Part shown: one piece after another, positions 8,805 through 16,631 of the stretch
How the letters are laid out: each line of letters opens with the position of its first letter
How positions within the stretch are numbered: the first letter of the stretch is position 1
Origin: UBA1794 sp031552405
Lineage (GTDB): Bacteria; Bacteroidota; Bacteroidia; Bacteroidales; Bacteroidaceae
Length of the DNA: 64,000 nucleotides
Direction of reading: 5' to 3'
Assembly (NCBI GenBank): GCA_031552405.1
Contig: JAVBMN010000035.1
Location: 32,846 to 96,845 of the forward strand
Position numbers and translations under genes: made by a program
Notes under the pieces: generated by a model
Database searches by the model: none
What the model saw: only the letters and a program-made list of their open reading frames with translations
What the model was told of the DNA's origin: nothing

Positions 8805-9926
8805 TTACAGTACCCCTTTCGATGAAGGTAGCTCAAAGTGGTAAATATCCCGTTTGATGGCCATCTTCAGGGCGCGGGCGAAAGCTTTGAAGATTCCTTC
8901 GATCTTGTGATGCTCATTCTGGCCTTCGGCTTTGATGTTGAGGTTCATCTTGGCGGAATCGCTGAGAGATTTGAAAAAGTGCAGGAACATCTCCGTGGGC
9001 ATTTCACCGATCTTTTCACGGCGAAACTCTGCCTCCCATACCAGCCAGGGGCGGCCGCCAAAGTCGAGTGCCACCTGGCACAGGCAGTCGTCCATAGGCA
9101 GGCAGTAGCCGTAGCGTTCAATGCCGCGTTTGCTGCCCAGCGCCTGGTAGATGCATTCTCCCAGTGCGATGGCGGTGTCTTCCATGGTGTGGTGTTCGTC
9201 TACTTCGAGGTCGCCTCGTACTTGGATGTTCAAGTCTATGCCACCGTGCTTGGCAATTTGTTCCAACATGTGATCAAAGAAGCCAAGGCCGGTATGGATG
9301 CGGCAGTCTCCGTTGCCGTCCAGGTTTACACAGACATGGATATCCGTTTCTTTGGTGGTACGTTTTACTTCTGCCACGCGCTCTCCGGCAAAGAGGAACT
9401 CGGCGATACGATCCCAGTCGGTCGTGATCAGGGCGCATACTTCTTCCATTCCGCTTTGCTTCAAAGCTTCGGCAGAGTCGCTGAAGAAGATGGCTTTGCA
9501 ACCCAGATTCTTAGCCAGTTCCACATCGGTGAGGCGGTCGCCGATGACGTAGCTTCCGTCTAGGTCATAGGCACCCGGTTCCATGTATTTGCCCAGCATA
9601 CCGGTTCGTGGCTTGCGGGTGGGGGCGTTCTCTTCGGGGAAACTTCTGTCGATGAGGATGTCATCGAAGGTGATGCCTTCTCCGGCAAGTGTTTTCAGGA
9701 TCAGGTTCTGGGCAGGCCAGAAGGTGTCTTCGGGGAAGGAAGGGGTACCCAGCCCGTCCTGGTTGGTCACCATGACAAACTCAAAGTCGAGTTTTGAGCG
9801 GATGAAGCCTAGGTTGCGCATTACTTTGGGGATAAACTCCAGCTTCTCCAGCGAGTCAAGCTGATAGTCTACGGGCGGCTCGGCCACCAGTGTCCCGTCA
9901 CGGTCTATAAAGAGGGCTTTTTTCAT
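8805..9926 (-). CDS. hisB: Bifunctional histidinol-phosphatase / imidazoleglycerol-phosphate dehydratase
   Basis: The 373-residue protein fuses the two HisB activities. The N-terminal HAD-type phosphatase (about 1-170) starts with LFIDRDGTLV, where D8 and D10 are the nucleophile and general acid; it makes histidinol from histidinol phosphate. The C-terminal dehydratase (about 185-373) carries the paired His-rich metal motifs GFFDHMLEQIAKHGG and DEHHTMEDTA and converts imidazoleglycerol phosphate to imidazoleacetol phosphate. The size matches full-length fused enzymes of E. coli and Bacteroides. It is the last gene of the leftward his operon and its ATG overlaps the hisC stop by 4 nt. Confidence 0.95.
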   Translation of the reverse strand: MKKALFIDRDGTLVAEPPVDYQLDSLEKLEFIPKVMRNLGFIRSKLDFEFVMVTNQDGLGTPSFPEDTFWPAQNLILKTLAGEGITFDDILIDRSFPEENAPTRKPRTGMLGKYMEPGAYDLDGSYVIGDRLTDVELAKNLGCKAIFFSDSAEALKQSGMEEVCALITTDWDRIAEFLFAGERVAEVKRTTKETDIHVCVNLDGNGDCRIHTGLGFFDHMLEQIAKHGGIDLNIQVRGDLEVDEHHTMEDTAIALGECIYQALGSKRGIERYGYCLPMDDCLCQVALDFGGRPWLVWEAEFRREKIGEMPTEMFLHFFKSLSDSAKMNLNIKAEGQNEHHKIEGIFKAFARALKMAIKRDIYHFELPSSKGVL

Positions 9927-10963
9927 ACGGCGTAGGTGGCAAGGGTTTCAAGAAGTATGTTGTTTTCTTCGGGAGTACCTACAGTCACGCGCAGGCAGTC
10001 GCGGCATAAGGCGATGGAGGAGCGGTTGCGCACGATAATACCGCGGTCTACCAAGAAGTTATAGATGGCCTTGGCATCGGTTACCTTGGCCAGGAAGAAG
10101 TTGGCATCTGTGGGATAGATCTTCTCCGTAAGGGGTAGGTTGTCAAAGGCAGTCATCAGGCGTTCCCGTTCCCGGATGAGTGTCTGTACCCAACGCTCTA
10201 TCTGGTCGTACTGACCAAGCATCTCCGCAGCTTGTTGCTGGGTAAGCAGGTTTACGTTATAGGGATATTTAATCTTATTAAAGATCGCAATAATCTCCGG
10301 TGCGGCGAAGGCCATCCCCAGACGGATCCCTGCCGATCCCCAAGCTTTGGAGAAGGTTTGCAGGATAATCAGGTTGGGGTATTCTTCCAGCGAGGCAGCG
10401 AAGCCGGGAGCTCCGGCAAAGTCGATATAGGCTTCGTCCAGTATTACCAGCCCGGGGAAGGAGGTGATTACCTTAATGATCTCCTCACGATCCAGCAGAT
10501 TGCCGGTGGGGTTATTCGGGGAGCAGAGGAACACTGCTTTCGTATGGGCATCGGTGGCAGCCAGTACCTGCTCTGCCGAGAATTGGTACTGATCATCCAG
10601 TAGTACGCCGCGGTACTCCACGTCGTTCACTCCGGCACATACGGAGTACATGCCGTAGGTGGGATCAATGGCCACTACATTGTCCACCCGCGGTTCACAG
10701 AACGCGCGAAACACGAGGTCGATGGCTTCGTCGCTTCCATTTCCCAGAAAGATGCTTTCCGGTTTCACCTGCTTGATGGGTGAAATCATCTTCTTCAGTT
10801 CCCATTGCAGCGGGTCGGGGTAGCGGTTATAGGGGCCGTTATAAGGGTTTTCGTTGGCATCCAAAAATACGGAAGCTTCCTTGCCCTGATACTCATCGCG
10901 GGCGGACGAGTAGGGTTTCAGGCTCCATATATTGGGGCGTGTCAGTTCTTGCAGGGTTTTCAT
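9923..10963 (-). CDS. hisC: Histidinol-phosphate aminotransferase
   Basis: A 346-residue fold-type I PLP enzyme that transfers an amino group from glutamate to imidazoleacetol phosphate. Visible landmarks are DANENPYNGP near residue 35, GNGSDEAIDL at about 75, SPNNPTGN at 148-155, ILDEAYIDF at 174-182 and the PLP-lysine motif TFSKAWGSAGIRLG with K206. Full length for the family. It overlaps hisD and hisB by 4 nt on either side, an ATGA arrangement that implies coupled translation within the his operon. Confidence 0.95.
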   Translation of the reverse strand: MKTLQELTRPNIWSLKPYSSARDEYQGKEASVFLDANENPYNGPYNRYPDPLQWELKKMISPIKQVKPESIFLGNGSDEAIDLVFRAFCEPRVDNVVAIDPTYGMYSVCAGVNDVEYRGVLLDDQYQFSAEQVLAATDAHTKAVFLCSPNNPTGNLLDREEIIKVITSFPGLVILDEAYIDFAGAPGFAASLEEYPNLIILQTFSKAWGSAGIRLGMAFAAPEIIAIFNKIKYPYNVNLLTQQQAAEMLGQYDQIERWVQTLIRERERLMTAFDNLPLTEKIYPTDANFFLAKVTDAKAIYNFLVDRGIIVRNRSSIALCRDCLRVTVGTPEENNILLETLATYAV

Positions 10964-12264
10964 TTCCTTTCTTTTTTGGGAGGTTGTACTTCATTCAGAC
11001 GAACGGTGACGGCATTTTTGTGTCCGTCCAGCAGTTCGGCGGCAGCCATCACTTCGAGGGCCGGGCCGAGTTGGGCAATACCTTCGGGGGTGATCTCCTG
11101 AAAAGTGATCTTCTTCTGGAAGCTGTCTACGCTCACTCCGCTATACGCCTTGGCATATCCGTTGGTAGGAAGGGTGTGGTTGGTGCCCGAGGCGTAATCG
11201 CCTGCACTCTCGGGGGTGAGGGGGCCGAGGAATACGGAGCCTGCATTTTCCACCCTTTCTGCCAGCTCCATGTAGTTGGCGGTTTGGATAATGAGGTGCT
11301 CGGGGGCATATTCATTGGTCATGGCAAGGGCTTCATCTAGGTTGTGTACCAGGATGATCTTGCTGTGTTTCAGGGATTTCTCTGCGATGTCACGGCGTGG
11401 CAGGCGACTGAGCTGGCGCTCTACCTCATCCACCACCTTGTCAATCAGGGCTTCGCAGTCGGTAATGAGTATCGACTGGCTGTCTGCTCCATGCTCCGCC
11501 TGCGAAAGGAGGTCGGCCGCCACAAAACTGGGGTTGGCCGTGGCATCCGCCAATACTTCCACTTCCGAAGGGCCGGCGGGCATGTCGATGGCTACATCCC
11601 GCAGGGATACCAGTTGCTTGGCAGCGGTGACGTATTGATTGCCCGGGCCGGCAATCTTGTACACCTTCGGCACACTTTCCGTGCCGTAAGCCATGGCGGC
11701 TACGGCCTGCACGCCTCCGATCTTGAAGATCTTGTGCACACCTGCCAGTTGGGCGGCATACAGGATGGCGGGGTGCACCTTTCCCTCTTTACCCGGTGGA
11801 GTGCACAGTACGATCTCTTTGCATCCGGCAATGCGAGCCGGGATGGCCAGCATCAATACGGTAGAGAATAGCGGGGCAGTGCCTCCGGGCACATACAAGC
11901 CTACCTTCTCGATGGCCTTTGCCTTGCGCCAGCAGGTTACTCCGGTCATGGTTTGCACGGAATAGCCTTTGTACTTCTGCTGTTCGTGGAAGGAGGTGAT
12001 GTTTCGGGCTGCCAGCATAATGGCGGCTTTCAGCTCGATGGGCACCAAGGGATCCGCTTGGGCTATCTCCTCCTTACTCACTTGCAGGGAGGAGAGCTCC
12101 ACTTTGTCGAAGGCAGCTCCATATTCCAGCACGGCGGCATCGCCTTCTGTCTTTACCCGGTCGATGATCTCCTGCACTTTGTCGAAGAGCAGGCTCACAT
12201 CCATAGCGGGGCGCGTCAGCAGAGCCGGCCATTCCTGGCGGAGGGGATATTTGATGATGTTCAT
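10960..12264 (-). CDS. hisD: Histidinol dehydrogenase
   Basis: The 434-residue enzyme catalyses the last two oxidations from histidinol to histidine with NAD and zinc. Family signatures are clear: GLYVPGGTAPLFSTVLM, the nucleotide-binding IAGPGNQYVTAAKQLV, the zinc-site stretch LLSQAEHGADSQSIL and, near the C-terminus, NHTLPTNGYAKAYSGVS. Length is normal. It overlaps hisG upstream and hisC downstream by 4 nt. Control is expected to come from the attenuator before hisG. Confidence 0.96.
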   Translation of the reverse strand: MNIIKYPLRQEWPALLTRPAMDVSLLFDKVQEIIDRVKTEGDAAVLEYGAAFDKVELSSLQVSKEEIAQADPLVPIELKAAIMLAARNITSFHEQQKYKGYSVQTMTGVTCWRKAKAIEKVGLYVPGGTAPLFSTVLMLAIPARIAGCKEIVLCTPPGKEGKVHPAILYAAQLAGVHKIFKIGGVQAVAAMAYGTESVPKVYKIAGPGNQYVTAAKQLVSLRDVAIDMPAGPSEVEVLADATANPSFVAADLLSQAEHGADSQSILITDCEALIDKVVDEVERQLSRLPRRDIAEKSLKHSKIILVHNLDEALAMTNEYAPEHLIIQTANYMELAERVENAGSVFLGPLTPESAGDYASGTNHTLPTNGYAKAYSGVSVDSFQKKITFQEITPEGIAQLGPALEVMAAAELLDGHKNAVTVRLNEVQPPKKERK

Positions 12265-13112
12265 AGAATCATTTTCTCAATGGGGGTTACTATAATGCCT
12301 TCGGCACCCATGGCTTTGAGCTTTCCGATGATCTCCCAGAAGCATTTCTCGTTGAGCACCGTGTGTACCGAGCACCAGCCTTCATCGGCCAGAGGCATTA
12401 CCGTGGGGCTCTTGATACCGGGAAGTATGGCGATGATGTCCTGTAATTTATCCTTCGGGGCGTTCATACACACGTATTTCTTATCCTCGGCGGCACGTAC
12501 GGATTCGATGCGGAACAGGAGTTCTTCCAGTATCTTCCGGCTCTCCTCGCTCATCTTTTTGTAGCCGATGAGCAGGGCTTCGCTCTTCATTACCACTTCC
12601 ACTTCGCGCAGGCGGTTGCTCACTAAGGTAGATCCGGAGCTTACGATATCGAAGATGGCGTCTGCCAGTCCGATACCAGGCGCTACTTCTACCGATCCGG
12701 TAATGACGTGGATCTCTGCATTTATGGCATTCTTGGCGAAAAACTTGCGCAGGATATTGGGGTAGGAGGTAGCGATCTTCTTGCCCTGGAACCATTTCAG
12801 ATCGCTGTAGTCGATATCTTTAGGGATGGCCAGCGAAAGGCGGCATTTGCTAAAGTCTAAGCGTTTGATGAGTTCTGCATCCTCGTCTTTTTCGGCGTAT
12901 TCGTTCTCGCCCACAATACCCAGGTCGGCTACTCCGGTAGCTACGGTCTGGGGGATATCATCGTCGCGCAGAAAAAGGATTTCCACCGGGAAGTTAGGTG
13001 ATTGTACCAGCAGCGTGCGCTTGTAAGAAGGTATCTTAATGTCCGATTCCTGAAGCAGGGCAACTGTTTCCTCAAAAAGGCGGCCTTTGGCCTGTACTGC
13101 AATTCTTAGCAT
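12261..13112 (-). CDS. hisG: ATP phosphoribosyltransferase (long form)
   Basis: The 283-residue protein catalyses the first committed step of histidine synthesis, joining ATP and PRPP. It is the long HisG form: catalytic lobes to about residue 210 (MLRIAVQAKGRLFEE at the start, VADLGIVGENEY, GLADAIFDIVSSGSTL) followed by a roughly 75-residue ACT-like regulatory domain, which in this form binds histidine for feedback inhibition and makes a HisZ partner unnecessary. It is the first structural gene of the his operon and follows the leader peptide and attenuator by 36 nt. Confidence 0.95.
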   Translation of the reverse strand: MLRIAVQAKGRLFEETVALLQESDIKIPSYKRTLLVQSPNFPVEILFLRDDDIPQTVATGVADLGIVGENEYAEKDEDAELIKRLDFSKCRLSLAIPKDIDYSDLKWFQGKKIATSYPNILRKFFAKNAINAEIHVITGSVEVAPGIGLADAIFDIVSSGSTLVSNRLREVEVVMKSEALLIGYKKMSEESRKILEELLFRIESVRAAEDKKYVCMNAPKDKLQDIIAILPGIKSPTVMPLADEGWCSVHTVLNEKCFWEIIGKLKAMGAEGIIVTPIEKMIL

Positions 13113-13147
13113 ATTGTTATTTCTTTAATTAATGATTCTTATGCAAC

Positions 13148-13175
13148 AAAAAAAGGCTCACCATTCCGGCAAGCC
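13148..13175 (-). terminator. his operon attenuator (intrinsic terminator)
   Basis: On the minus strand GGCTTGCC (13175-13168), a 5-nt loop and GGTGAGCC (13162-13155) form an 8-bp stem with two wobble pairs, followed at once by seven T (13154-13148). It lies between the His-rich leader peptide and hisG, the position of a classical attenuator. Confidence 0.85.
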
Positions 13176-13221
13176 CTCTGTATTTCTGTGTCATCTTTAC
13201 ACACCTCACAGCCCACCGAAA

Positions 13222-13269
13222 TTATTCGCGAGTACCATGGTGATGATGATGTATAGATGTTATTCTCAT
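13222..13269 (-). CDS. hisL: his operon leader peptide
   Basis: A 15-codon ORF reads MRITSIHHHHHGTRE and stops with TAA at 13222-13224. Five consecutive His codons (CAT CAT CAT CAC CAT) make its translation a direct gauge of charged histidyl-tRNA. It begins about 12 nt after the predicted transcription start and is followed by a U-tracted hairpin and then hisG. When charged tRNA is scarce, ribosomes should stall in the His run and allow a structure that excludes the terminator. The competing antiterminator could not be resolved confidently by eye. The symbol is given by function and position; sequence homology to enterobacterial HisL is not implied. Confidence 0.85.
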   Translation of the reverse strand: MRITSIHHHHHGTRE

Positions 13270-13288
13270 ATTTCATTCAAATACAGTG

Positions 13289-13320
13289 CAAAAATACGTC
13301 TTCATATTGGAAACGCCAAA
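13289..13320 (-). promoter_or_regulatory. his operon promoter
   Basis: On the minus strand TTTG (13320-13317), then exactly 20 nt, then TATTTTTG (13296-13289) match the Bacteroidetes TTTG-N19-21-TAnnTTTG promoter. The leader peptide ATG follows 19 nt later. Confidence 0.8.
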
Positions 13321-13596
13321 CATTTGCGAAAGAAAAATCTCGTTTTAGTTCCAATTTGCTTGTGGGTATTAGATTTAGCACCTATCAGATCGGAAAAGAG
13401 CTTGTAGAAGCGTCTTATTAGCGTTCCCCCTTCACCTTTGATGCAACTTGCTGTTATACAGTTTCTTATGGGTGAACCCCGCCCTTCACGAGCTTCCTGC
13501 ATCGGGTTGATAATCAGTGATGTATGTGTGAAGGGTTACCCTTCACTCTCATTCACACCGTTCGTTGGGATGTTAGGCATCCCAACGCGTCAAAAC

Positions 13597-13644
13597 GAGG
13601 CTGTATCAAAAGCCTAAATAACCTTTTGCTGAGTTACGATTTGT
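13597..13644 (+). repeat. Diverged partial copy of the 8703-8776 element
   Basis: About 45 nt starting GAGGCTGTATCAAAAGCC match the minus strand of 8773-8729 with only a few changes, including the loop sequence CTAAATAACCTTT and GAGTTACGAT. The second arm of the hairpin is missing here; the nested palindrome described at 13663 follows instead. Confidence 0.6.
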
Positions 13645-13662
13645 AAGTGATCCGCACGGATA

Positions 13663-13889
13663 GCCCGAATGGGCTTTCATTTGAATAACCCCCAGTTGGG
13701 CAAGCAAGGACGTAGTCCGCGGCGAAGCTACTGGGGGAGGATCACACCTACACACCGTACTACCCCGAAGCGGGTTGAACAGAGATTCAACCCGCTTCGG
13801 GGTACCTGTAGAGAGAGCTGCTCTTGCCCCCAGTAGCTTCACTTCGTTACGCACTACTGGGGGTTATTCAAATGAAAGCCCATTCGGGC
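13663..13889. repeat. Nested palindrome of three concentric inverted repeats
   Basis: Outer arms of 34 bp are perfect complements (13663-13696 and 13856-13889). Inside them 14-bp arms pair (GAAGCTACTGGGGG at 13724-13737 with its complement at 13827-13840). At the centre a 19-bp arm pairs (13761-13779 with 13786-13804, 6-nt loop). The C-rich and G-rich blocks can also pair locally within each half (for example 13689-13696 with 13730-13737), so the element can switch between one long cruciform and several small hairpins. It has no coding capacity I can support. Confidence 0.75.
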
Positions 13890-13937
13890 ATTGTGAACCT
13901 TACCCTTCACACCCTTCACAGCTACCCTTCACCCGCA

Positions 13938-13958
13938 AACCCTTTGTGGTAAAGGGTT
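13938..13958. repeat. AACCCTTT/AAAGGGTT hairpin module
   Basis: AACCCTTT and AAAGGGTT flank a GTGGT loop. The identical module with the same loop is found at 60643-60667, which ties the two palindrome-rich blocks together. Confidence 0.7.
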
Positions 13959-14051
13959 ACAGAAGGGGTGGATAGTGTGAAGGGTAAGGAAGTAACACTC
14001 TGGGAGGGTGAGTGTTTCCGTACTTTTCTCCTCATTAGTAACTCTTGAAAT

Positions 14052-14193
14052 TGATGCGCATCAGTCAAATGGTTGGTGCCCATCAGTTTAAAACTGGTGC
14101 CCACCAGCTTCTGAAGTCGTGCGCTCGAGTTCTGAAATCGCAGCGCTGAAATTGAGCAATCTCAGGCCTGTCTTTTTGAAACTCAGACCTGAG
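14052..14193. repeat. Array of short GC-core palindromes
   Basis: Short palindromes follow one another at about 20-25 bp: TGATGCGCATCA (14052-14063), an imperfect GGTGCCCATC, CTGGTGCCCACCAG (14094-14107), an imperfect GTGCGCTCGA, CAGCGCTG (14141-14148), CAGGCCTG (14163-14170) and CTCAGACCTGAG (14182-14193). The array runs into the last codons of the dsbD gene. A similar array with the same core types (GCGC, GGCC, AGCGCT) is at 60408-60594. The spacers differ from each other and the units are not identical, so it is not a CRISPR array. Confidence 0.65.
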
Positions 14194-14194
14194 G

Positions 14195-16240
14195 TTAGTG
14201 AAGCGTAGCGCTGTGGTTTTCTGAGAAAAGCTTCAGTCCATTACTCAGAAACTCCCGAAACTCAGAAGTTCGTTCTGTGAATCCCATGGGGGCGGAGAGG
14301 GGCATCCCGTCAGTATCGGTCAGAACATAAAAGGGCTGGGCATTGGCGCCGAACTTCATGCGTTGCAGATAGCTCCATTTCTCGCCCACGGTTTCAAGGG
14401 TGAGTGGGGCGTTGTTTTCTTTGACATACATGGGGGCGGGCAGCGCCTGGCGGTCATCTACATAGAGGGAGATGAGGACGTATTGCCCCATGAGTTGCTG
14501 TACGTGCGGATCGAGCCATACGGAACTTTCCATTTTGCGGCAGTTCACGCAGCCATATCCGGTGAAATCCAGCATGACGGGCAGGTGATGCTTGCGGGCG
14601 TAGGCCATTCCCTCGTCGAAATCGCGGAAGTGATTGGGCTGTTCGCTGCCTGCATTACGGTATTCCGCAGGAGGGAGGAAGCCGCTAATGGCATGAAGTG
14701 GGTTGCCGTTTAAGCCACCGAAGAGGTAGACCAGGAAGGGGACCAGGATCAGTACCCCACCCAATTGTATGGCGCGGTTGGGTCTCTTCTTCTTTTCGTC
14801 GTGCGGAAAACGGATTACTCCTACCAGATACAGCAGCAGTCCCAGTGTGAGTACGATCCACAGTACAAGGAACGTGGTGCGACTCAGCAGCCCCCATCCA
14901 TAGGCCAGATCCGCCACGGAGAAGAACTTGAGGGCGAAACCAAACTCGATGAATGCCAGCGTCACCTTGATGCGGTTCATCCAGGCGCCCGATTTGGGCA
15001 TCTTCTTCATCCACGAGGGGAAGAGCGCGAAGAGCGTAAAGGGCAATGCCAGTGCCAGTGCGAAACCACCCATGCCGAGGGCCGGGCCCAGTATCTCGCC
15101 CCGACTGGACACATCTACCAGAAGGAAACCGATGATAGGGCCTGTGCAGGAGAAGGATACCACTACCAGCGTAAAGGCCATCAGAAGAATGGCCAGCAGC
15201 CCCCCGGCACGTTCTGTGCGAGCATTCATCCGGCTGCTCCACGAGGCGGGCAGTTCCAGCTCGAAGTAGCCCAGAAAGGAGATACCGAACACGATCAGCA
15301 GCAGAAAGCATACAATATTGAATACCGCATTGGTAGAGAGTTCATTCAGCGCTGTAGCTCCAAAAAGGAGGGTGATGGCGATTCCCAAGAACAGGTAGAT
15401 ACTGAAAATGGATATCCCGTACAACACCGCATCGCGGATGCCCTTCTTCCGGTCGGCACTGCGTTTCAAGAAGAAACTCACCGTAAGCGGGATGATGGGC
15501 CACACGCAGGGGGTGAGCAGGGCCAGCAAGCCCCCCACAAATCCCGCCAGTAGTACATATAATAAGGTGTGCGAAGCGCCGCTTTCCTGCTGTTGCATTT
15601 CTTCCAGCTCCCGGGTAACGGGGTTCCAGTAGTCGGGCAGGGTGTGTTTTGCAGCCGCCAGTCGGGCTTTCTCGGCAGCTTGCATGGCGGCAATGTGTGC
15701 CAGTGAATCCCGTTCGTGCTTCCTGGCGGCGGCCAGGGCGGCTTTCTGTGCCAGTGCTTCCTGTTCTTCGGGCGAAAATTCTTTGGGCTTTACCTCGCCG
15801 GTAAAGGCAAAGGGGACCTTGGTGGGAGGGATGCAAGTCTTGTCATCGCAGGCACCGTAGGTAAGGCTTCCGGCCACATTGTAGGTTTTGCCGGTGTAGC
15901 GCACACGTTGTACAAAGGTGACGGTGCCTTCGTAATAGCGGACATCCATGCCGAAGAGGTCGTCAAACTTGGCGATTTCATTGCCGCGGCCTTTCAAATC
16001 ACCCAGTGAAGTGATGCCTTCCGTTTCGCTCCATTTCAGTGCGGCGGAGATAGGCCCTCCTTCGGGCATGTGGGTGGAGTACACATGCCATCCTTTTTCA
16101 ATGGTGAGCTGTATGTGCAGCTCCGCTTCCTCGGGGGACAGTTCCACCCATTCCGTTGTACTTTGTACGGGGTTCAGGATTTGTGCGGACAATAGGCCGC
16201 ATACCAGCAGGGTAAGGGAAAGAAGAAAAAGTCGCTTCAT
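14195..16240 (-). CDS. dsbD: Thiol:disulfide interchange protein DsbD-like
   Basis: The 681-residue inner-membrane protein carries electrons from cytoplasmic thioredoxin to the periplasm. It has a signal peptide (1-20), an N-terminal periplasmic DsbD-alpha-like domain (about 21-190, FEKGWHVYSTHMPEGG-type sequence), a charged Ala-rich linker, a central membrane domain of about eight spans from 225 to 500 with the redox cysteines in LTPCVWP and SFSCTGP, and a C-terminal thioredoxin-like domain with the active site CVNC at 564-567. Length is usual for Bacteroidetes DsbD. It seems monocistronic: an array of palindromes follows its stop, and a hairpin separates it from the gene upstream. Confidence 0.9.
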   Translation of the reverse strand: MKRLFLLSLTLLVCGLLSAQILNPVQSTTEWVELSPEEAELHIQLTIEKGWHVYSTHMPEGGPISAALKWSETEGITSLGDLKGRGNEIAKFDDLFGMDVRYYEGTVTFVQRVRYTGKTYNVAGSLTYGACDDKTCIPPTKVPFAFTGEVKPKEFSPEEQEALAQKAALAAARKHERDSLAHIAAMQAAEKARLAAAKHTLPDYWNPVTRELEEMQQQESGASHTLLYVLLAGFVGGLLALLTPCVWPIIPLTVSFFLKRSADRKKGIRDAVLYGISIFSIYLFLGIAITLLFGATALNELSTNAVFNIVCFLLLIVFGISFLGYFELELPASWSSRMNARTERAGGLLAILLMAFTLVVVSFSCTGPIIGFLLVDVSSRGEILGPALGMGGFALALALPFTLFALFPSWMKKMPKSGAWMNRIKVTLAFIEFGFALKFFSVADLAYGWGLLSRTTFLVLWIVLTLGLLLYLVGVIRFPHDEKKKRPNRAIQLGGVLILVPFLVYLFGGLNGNPLHAISGFLPPAEYRNAGSEQPNHFRDFDEGMAYARKHHLPVMLDFTGYGCVNCRKMESSVWLDPHVQQLMGQYVLISLYVDDRQALPAPMYVKENNAPLTLETVGEKWSYLQRMKFGANAQPFYVLTDTDGMPLSAPMGFTERTSEFREFLSNGLKLFSENHSATLH

Positions 16241-16286
16241 GGACGAAAGGGTTTAGGTGGTGGCTTGTTGAACGATGTGGTTTCCT

Positions 16287-16313
16287 GTAGGGGCAGATTC
16301 AATCCGCCCCTAC
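16287..16313. terminator. Hairpin between dsbD and the Dabb gene
   Basis: GTAGGGGC (16287-16294) and GCCCCTAC (16306-16313) pair, with GATT/AATC extending the stem. It lies between two leftward genes, just downstream of the Dabb gene stop, in the position of a terminator. Confidence 0.5.
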
Positions 16314-16322
16314 GGAATGTTG

Positions 16323-16613
16323 TTAAAATTCATAGTCCACGCAGGCACGGTTCTCCTTGTGTGGCCCGATGATCTTAGCGGCGGCCTGGTGATCGGGGTG
16401 TACGGCGTAGCGGTTTACATCGTCCAGTGAGTCGAATTCGCTGACAAGAGCCACGTCATACGCCTCTTCGGGGTTTGTATTGAAGCGTACTTCGATGTGA
16501 CGGATCCAGGGGATCACGGCGGGCAGGGCTTCGATGGCTGCTTTGAAGTGGCTCATTACATACTGCTTCTCGGAAGAGTCTTTCAGTTGGAATAATACAA
16601 TGTGACGTATCAT
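16323..16613 (-). CDS. Dabb-family (stress-responsive alpha/beta barrel) protein
   Basis: The 96-residue protein starts MIRHIVLFQLKD and has the usual Dabb layout: an initial beta strand with a conserved His, an acidic segment, IRHIEVRFNTN in the middle, and the closing DVALVSEFDSLDDVNRYAVHPDHQ. Such proteins form dimeric ferredoxin-like barrels; most have no assigned function. It is 18 nt after the DUF3109 gene, so the two are probably co-transcribed. Confidence 0.85.
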   Translation of the reverse strand: MIRHIVLFQLKDSSEKQYVMSHFKAAIEALPAVIPWIRHIEVRFNTNPEEAYDVALVSEFDSLDDVNRYAVHPDHQAAAKIIGPHKENRACVDYEF

Positions 16614-16631
16614 GTTATTTGGGGTTAAAAG

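Larger units (their letters stand above)
13428..13984. repeat. Cluster of CCCTTCAC octamers in both orientations
   Basis: The octamer CCCTTCAC or its complement GTGAAGGG occurs at 13428, 13482, 13528, 13539, 13903, 13912, 13925 and 13977. The pair at 13528-13546 forms a perfect palindrome, and 13903-13932 holds three direct copies. A separate hairpin, GTTGGGATG/CATCCCAAC, lies at 13564-13586. The stretch from 13321 to 14194 contains no gene I can support, although short open frames cross it. A related cluster with CCCTCCAC in place of CCCTTCAC is found at 60307-60699. Confidence 0.65.

Noticed and set aside
8838..9563. 241-codon open frame opposite hisB
   Set aside because: It lies wholly antisense to a well-supported enzyme gene and shows no recognised motif.
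13746..13810. Simple intrinsic terminator for the central hairpin of the nested palindrome
   Set aside because: No T-run follows on either strand and no gene ends nearby, so termination alone does not explain it.
13606..13854. 82-codon open frame on the minus strand
   Set aside because: It runs through the nested palindrome and partial repeat copy and encodes nothing recognisable.
14765..15553. 262-codon open frame opposite dsbD
   Set aside because: Low-complexity Gln/Arg/Gly-rich translation antisense to a conserved membrane protein.
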